A stretch of 64,000 nucleotides of DNA, from contig JAMXFF010000040.1 of assembly GCA_025370845.1 (NCBI GenBank), positions 1-64,000 on the forward strand. The letters are read 5' to 3'. The first letter of the stretch is position 1, and each line of letters starts with the position of its first letter. The position numbers and the translations under genes were made by a program. Below are positions 61,524 through 64,000 of the stretch, one piece after another. This DNA is from Laspinema palackyanum D2a. Lineage in GTDB: Bacteria > Cyanobacteriota > Cyanobacteriia > Cyanobacteriales > Laspinemataceae. The notes beneath the pieces are model-generated. The model was not told the DNA's origin, ran no database searches, and worked only from the letters and a program-made list of their open reading frames with translations.

Positions 61524-61775
61524 GAATACAATTTAACCCCCATAAAACCCTAGGAAGTTCAGAAATCCAAGGAAATATCAAGAATGTTATATGGTTTCAT
61601 CCGGGTTTTTTTAATTTATAGCGAAAGAAAGAATCAACACACAGCAGAGACACCTAATCTGACTAATTTAGGCTGTAAAAAGGATGTCAGGCGTTTTTAT
61701 ACGCTGTAATAGCGTGTTAGACCGCAACTGCGGCACAGTTAATAGTTAGGCCGACCAATCGGTTAAGGAGTCATA
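61524..61775. promoter_or_regulatory. Promoter region of gene at 61776
   Basis: AT-rich, with AATATCAAGAATGTTAT (61575-61591), which recurs before the Xre gene at 62981. AAGGAG lies eight bases before ATG 61776. Confidence 0.5.
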
Positions 61776-62306
61776 ATGGCAAAGATTGAAGATAAAACTC
61801 AAGCGGTTATTCCCTATCTTAAAGGAAAATTGAATGGTTATCGTGTAGACAAAGGTTTAACCATTTTCTCTGATAAAAGAAGCACTACTCTCGGAATTAC
61901 AACAGGTTATACGGACAGAGCACGAGGCTCTGGTGAAATTGTGAGTATCGATCTTGCTTCAGGTTCACTACACAGGATTGATGCCGAGGTTGCTGGAATA
62001 CCAATTATTTGGGCTGCGGACATTACCTTTACCCTTCGGTATAAGGCAAACAGCCACGGAGAAAGATGGGTTTATCCAGGAGGTGCATGGGTTGATAACA
62101 TATGGGGTAGTGCGAATAGTGCAGGCACGATCAAAGCTACTCTCAAGTTCAAACCCCAAAGCCCGGCTGTATTGGTACTTGACATCCAGGTAGATCCCGA
62201 TGCTGACAATCGTCCGGGGAACTTTGTCAAGGATTACATTGCGCCGTTGTTTCGAGATGCCATAGATAATGCATTGGAGCAGTTTACAAATCTCCAAATC
62301 AGTTGA
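61776..62306 (+). CDS. Hypothetical beta-rich protein
   Basis: 176 residues, AT-rich, with strand-like segments (ATLKFKPQSPAVLVLDIQVD) and no signal peptide. AAGGAG ribosome site. Follows a terminator and ends at another. Unrecognised. Confidence 0.65.
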   Translation: MAKIEDKTQAVIPYLKGKLNGYRVDKGLTIFSDKRSTTLGITTGYTDRARGSGEIVSIDLASGSLHRIDAEVAGIPIIWAADITFTLRYKANSHGERWVYPGGAWVDNIWGSANSAGTIKATLKFKPQSPAVLVLDIQVDPDADNRPGNFVKDYIAPLFRDAIDNALEQFTNLQIS

Positions 62307-62338
62307 CCAACTGTACTAAGCTAATTGCGAAGTCGTGG

Positions 62339-62367
62339 GGTGGGCGTTGCTCACCTTATTTTTTTTG
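62339..62367 (+). terminator. Intrinsic terminator
   Basis: GGTGGGC-GTT-GCTCACC stem (one wobble) followed by a long T-run. Confidence 0.75.
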
Positions 62368-62980
62368 TAAGGTACTATAAAGATCGAATAGACATTGGTA
62401 GCCGTTGCAATTGAGCGATTCAGAATAAATCGATTTATATCTACCCCTCTCAGCATTTTGACGGCCCATATAGGTGCAGAGGAACGGGGAAGGAGAAGGC
62501 TTTTCCTAAGCATACCAGGGAGAGCATCTCCCTCTCCAGATAAGTATTAGACCCGACACTTATCCAAACAAACCCGGACCCAGATGCGATCGCCTCCCCC
62601 AAACTGTCAGCCCCAACACTTATCGGATGAACAGCGCAACCAGAGGCGATCGCTTTTCCCAACCCGACACTCATCCGACAAACCCGGCAAGACCCCAGGG
62701 GCGCTCACTCGTTCCGATAACTCTCAGCTCTAACAGTTATCCGAGAAAGGTAACCCATCCGATAAGCGATTCCCGAGATAACTGTCAGTCCTAACAGTTT
62801 GCGGGTGAAGATGACCCAGATGCGATCGCCCGTCCCCATAACTGTCAACTCCGATAGTTATCCGACAACCGCCCGCGAAACACCGGACTGAATCGGCTGA
62901 AACCCTGGACAAACGGGAAGCCCAGAAACTTAACAAAATATCAAGGATGTTATAACGCCTGGTCAGGTTATGCTAAGAAA
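62368..62980. repeat. Palindrome cluster and promoter of Xre gene
   Basis: Palindromes near 62541, 62603, 62716, 62778 and 62838 with HIP1. The last 50 bases hold AATATCAAGGATGTTAT (62937-62953), the second copy of the element near 61575. Confidence 0.6.
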
Positions 62981-63211
62981 ATGACTCCATCAACCTTGCA
63001 GATTCCTGAACTCATCAAGACCCTACGCAAGCGCATGAACCTCTCCCAGGAGAAGTTCGCCGCTCGTCTCGGTGTGTCGTTCCAGACTATCAACCGTTGG
63101 GAGTGTGGACGGGCGACCCCCTCGCAGATGGCGATTAAGCTGATTGAGTTGCAACTGCGGCAGATGGGGAAGCAGGGGGCTGATTTGTTGGAGGCTTATT
63201 TTAAAGAGTAG
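62981..63211 (+). CDS. Xre-family regulator before hsdM
   Basis: 76 residues. RKRMNLSQEKFAARLGVSFQ and TINRWECGRATPS form a Xre HTH. Located 62 bases before hsdM, so it likely regulates the restriction operon. The element at 62937, shared with 61575, could be its operator. Confidence 0.8.
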   Translation: MTPSTLQIPELIKTLRKRMNLSQEKFAARLGVSFQTINRWECGRATPSQMAIKLIELQLRQMGKQGADLLEAYFKE

Positions 63212-63272
63212 CGTTACGACCCAAACCGGCTGATATCTAACCCAACCACTATTAAGTAATCGTACAGACTAA

Positions 63273-64000
63273 ATGTTTGAGCAGACTTTTAAAAATATTG
63301 ATGATGTCCTCTGGAAAGAGGCCGGTTGTGGGACCGAACTCGATTACACCGAGCAAACTTCTTGGCTGCTGTTTCTGAAGTATTTGGATGACCTAGAGCA
63401 GGAACGCGCCCAAAAAGCTGAGTTAGTCGGTAAGTCTTATGAGTTTATTTTGGATGAACCCTATCGCTGGTCTTATTGGGCTGTGCCGAAGTTGCCCAGT
63501 GGAGAGATTGACCGCAACCATGCTTTAATTAGTGATGATTTAATTAATTTTGTTAATGATAAATTATTTCCCTACTTGAAAGGGTTCAATCAACGCGCCG
63601 CCAGTTCCGACACCATCGAATATAAAATTGGCGAGATTTTTAAGGAAATCAAGAACAAATTTCAAAGCGGCTACAGTCTGCGGGATGCCCTGGAACGGAT
63701 AGATGAGTTGCGGTTTCAGACTCAAGATGAGAAGCACGAGCTATCCCATCTCTACGAAACCAAAATCAAGAACATGGGGAACGCCGGACGTAATGGCGGG
63801 GAATATTACACACCGCGTCCCCTGATTCGGGCCATGATTAAGGTGGTCAAACCTAAGATTGGCGATCGCATCTATGACGGCGCTTGCGGTTCGGCTGGGT
63901 TTTTATGTGAGAGTTACGACTATCTCCGGCAAGGCAAGCTCACCACCCAACAGCTTGAGCTACTCCAAACTAAAACCTTTGTCGGCAAGGAGAAAAAGAG
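63273..64000 (+). CDS. hsdM: Type I restriction enzyme M subunit, 3'-truncated by window edge
   Basis: About 242 residues are visible before the edge. MFEQTFKNIDDVLWKEAGCG is the usual N-terminus, GGEYYTPRPLIRAMIKV precedes the methyltransferase fold, and DGACGSAGFLCESY is the AdoMet motif I. The NPPY catalytic motif lies outside. N6-adenine methyltransferase of the complex. Its orientation matches hsdR at the left edge. Confidence 0.9.
   Translation, partial: MFEQTFKNIDDVLWKEAGCGTELDYTEQTSWLLFLKYLDDLEQERAQKAELVGKSYEFILDEPYRWSYWAVPKLPSGEIDRNHALISDDLINFVNDKLFPYLKGFNQRAASSDTIEYKIGEIFKEIKNKFQSGYSLRDALERIDELRFQTQDEKHELSHLYETKIKNMGNAGRNGGEYYTPRPLIRAMIKVVKPKIGDRIYDGACGSAGFLCESYDYLRQGKLTTQQLELLQTKTFVGKEKK

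Overview
The window is cyanobacterial and almost certainly plasmid DNA. GCGATCGC (HIP1) octamers occur throughout. Gene content is accessory: partition genes, several winged-helix replication-type proteins, antirestriction, toxin-antitoxin and restriction genes, many small nucleases, phage-type antirepressors and many plasmid-only hypotheticals. I see no rRNA, tRNA, CRISPR array, relaxase or intact transposase. The left edge starts inside a type I hsdR gene and the right edge stops inside a type I hsdM gene on the same strand. A circular replicon of a little more than 64 kb, cut inside one hsdM-hsdS-hsdR operon, would explain this, but it is an inference.

Layout. 0-20 kb: hsdR, an AT-rich unknown gene coupled to a pentapeptide-repeat gene, a PIN protein, a GIY-YIG nuclease, a small ATPase pair, a winged-helix replication-type gene, a catalytically dead nuclease paralogue, a second pentapeptide protein, and AT-rich genes including a membrane-anchored nuclease and a HEPN-like protein. 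These sit in long non-coding stretches full of a 24-bp palindrome. 20-29.5 kb: an orphan eCIS-type effector with a DUF4157 protease domain, a GIY-YIG/ribbon-helix-helix fusion, then a plus-strand cluster with an FtsK/VirD4-like ATPase, small membrane proteins and an M23 plus GH108 wall hydrolase. 29.5-37 kb: a minus-strand block with a HARP/SNF2 helicase, ArdA antirestriction protein, pseudopilin-like protein and SWIM zinc-finger protein, whose genes are separated by GC-rich hairpins. 37-44 kb: a Xre repressor divergent from a probable replication initiator whose own coding sequence carries iterons, HNH and ParB-fold proteins and a HAD phosphatase. 44-56.5 kb: BRO and AntA-type antirepressors, a tyrosine recombinase, an AbiE toxin-antitoxin pair, a cold-shock protein, an oxygenase extended by repeats and another winged-helix gene. 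56.5-64 kb: a candidate structured RNA, a secreted-type nuclease with an HlyD-like protein, a second iteron array, a YdjM-family membrane protein, a ParA/ParB-like partition operon between matching sites, a Xre regulator and hsdM.

How it fits together. Replication and stability look covered by the iteron-bearing initiator, its two relatives, the par locus, the recombinase and AbiE. Spread may depend on the ATPase/wall-hydrolase cluster helped by ArdA. The most unusual signals are (1) two phased iteron arrays with the same 14-bp TCTCA-N4-TGAGA unit, one inside the initiator gene and one near 58.7 kb; (2) a very abundant 24-bp palindrome whose arms vary mainly at three alternating positions and which has entered several coding regions, with stop codons removed in one gene; and (3) a set of hairpins with complementary loops near 57.0 kb.
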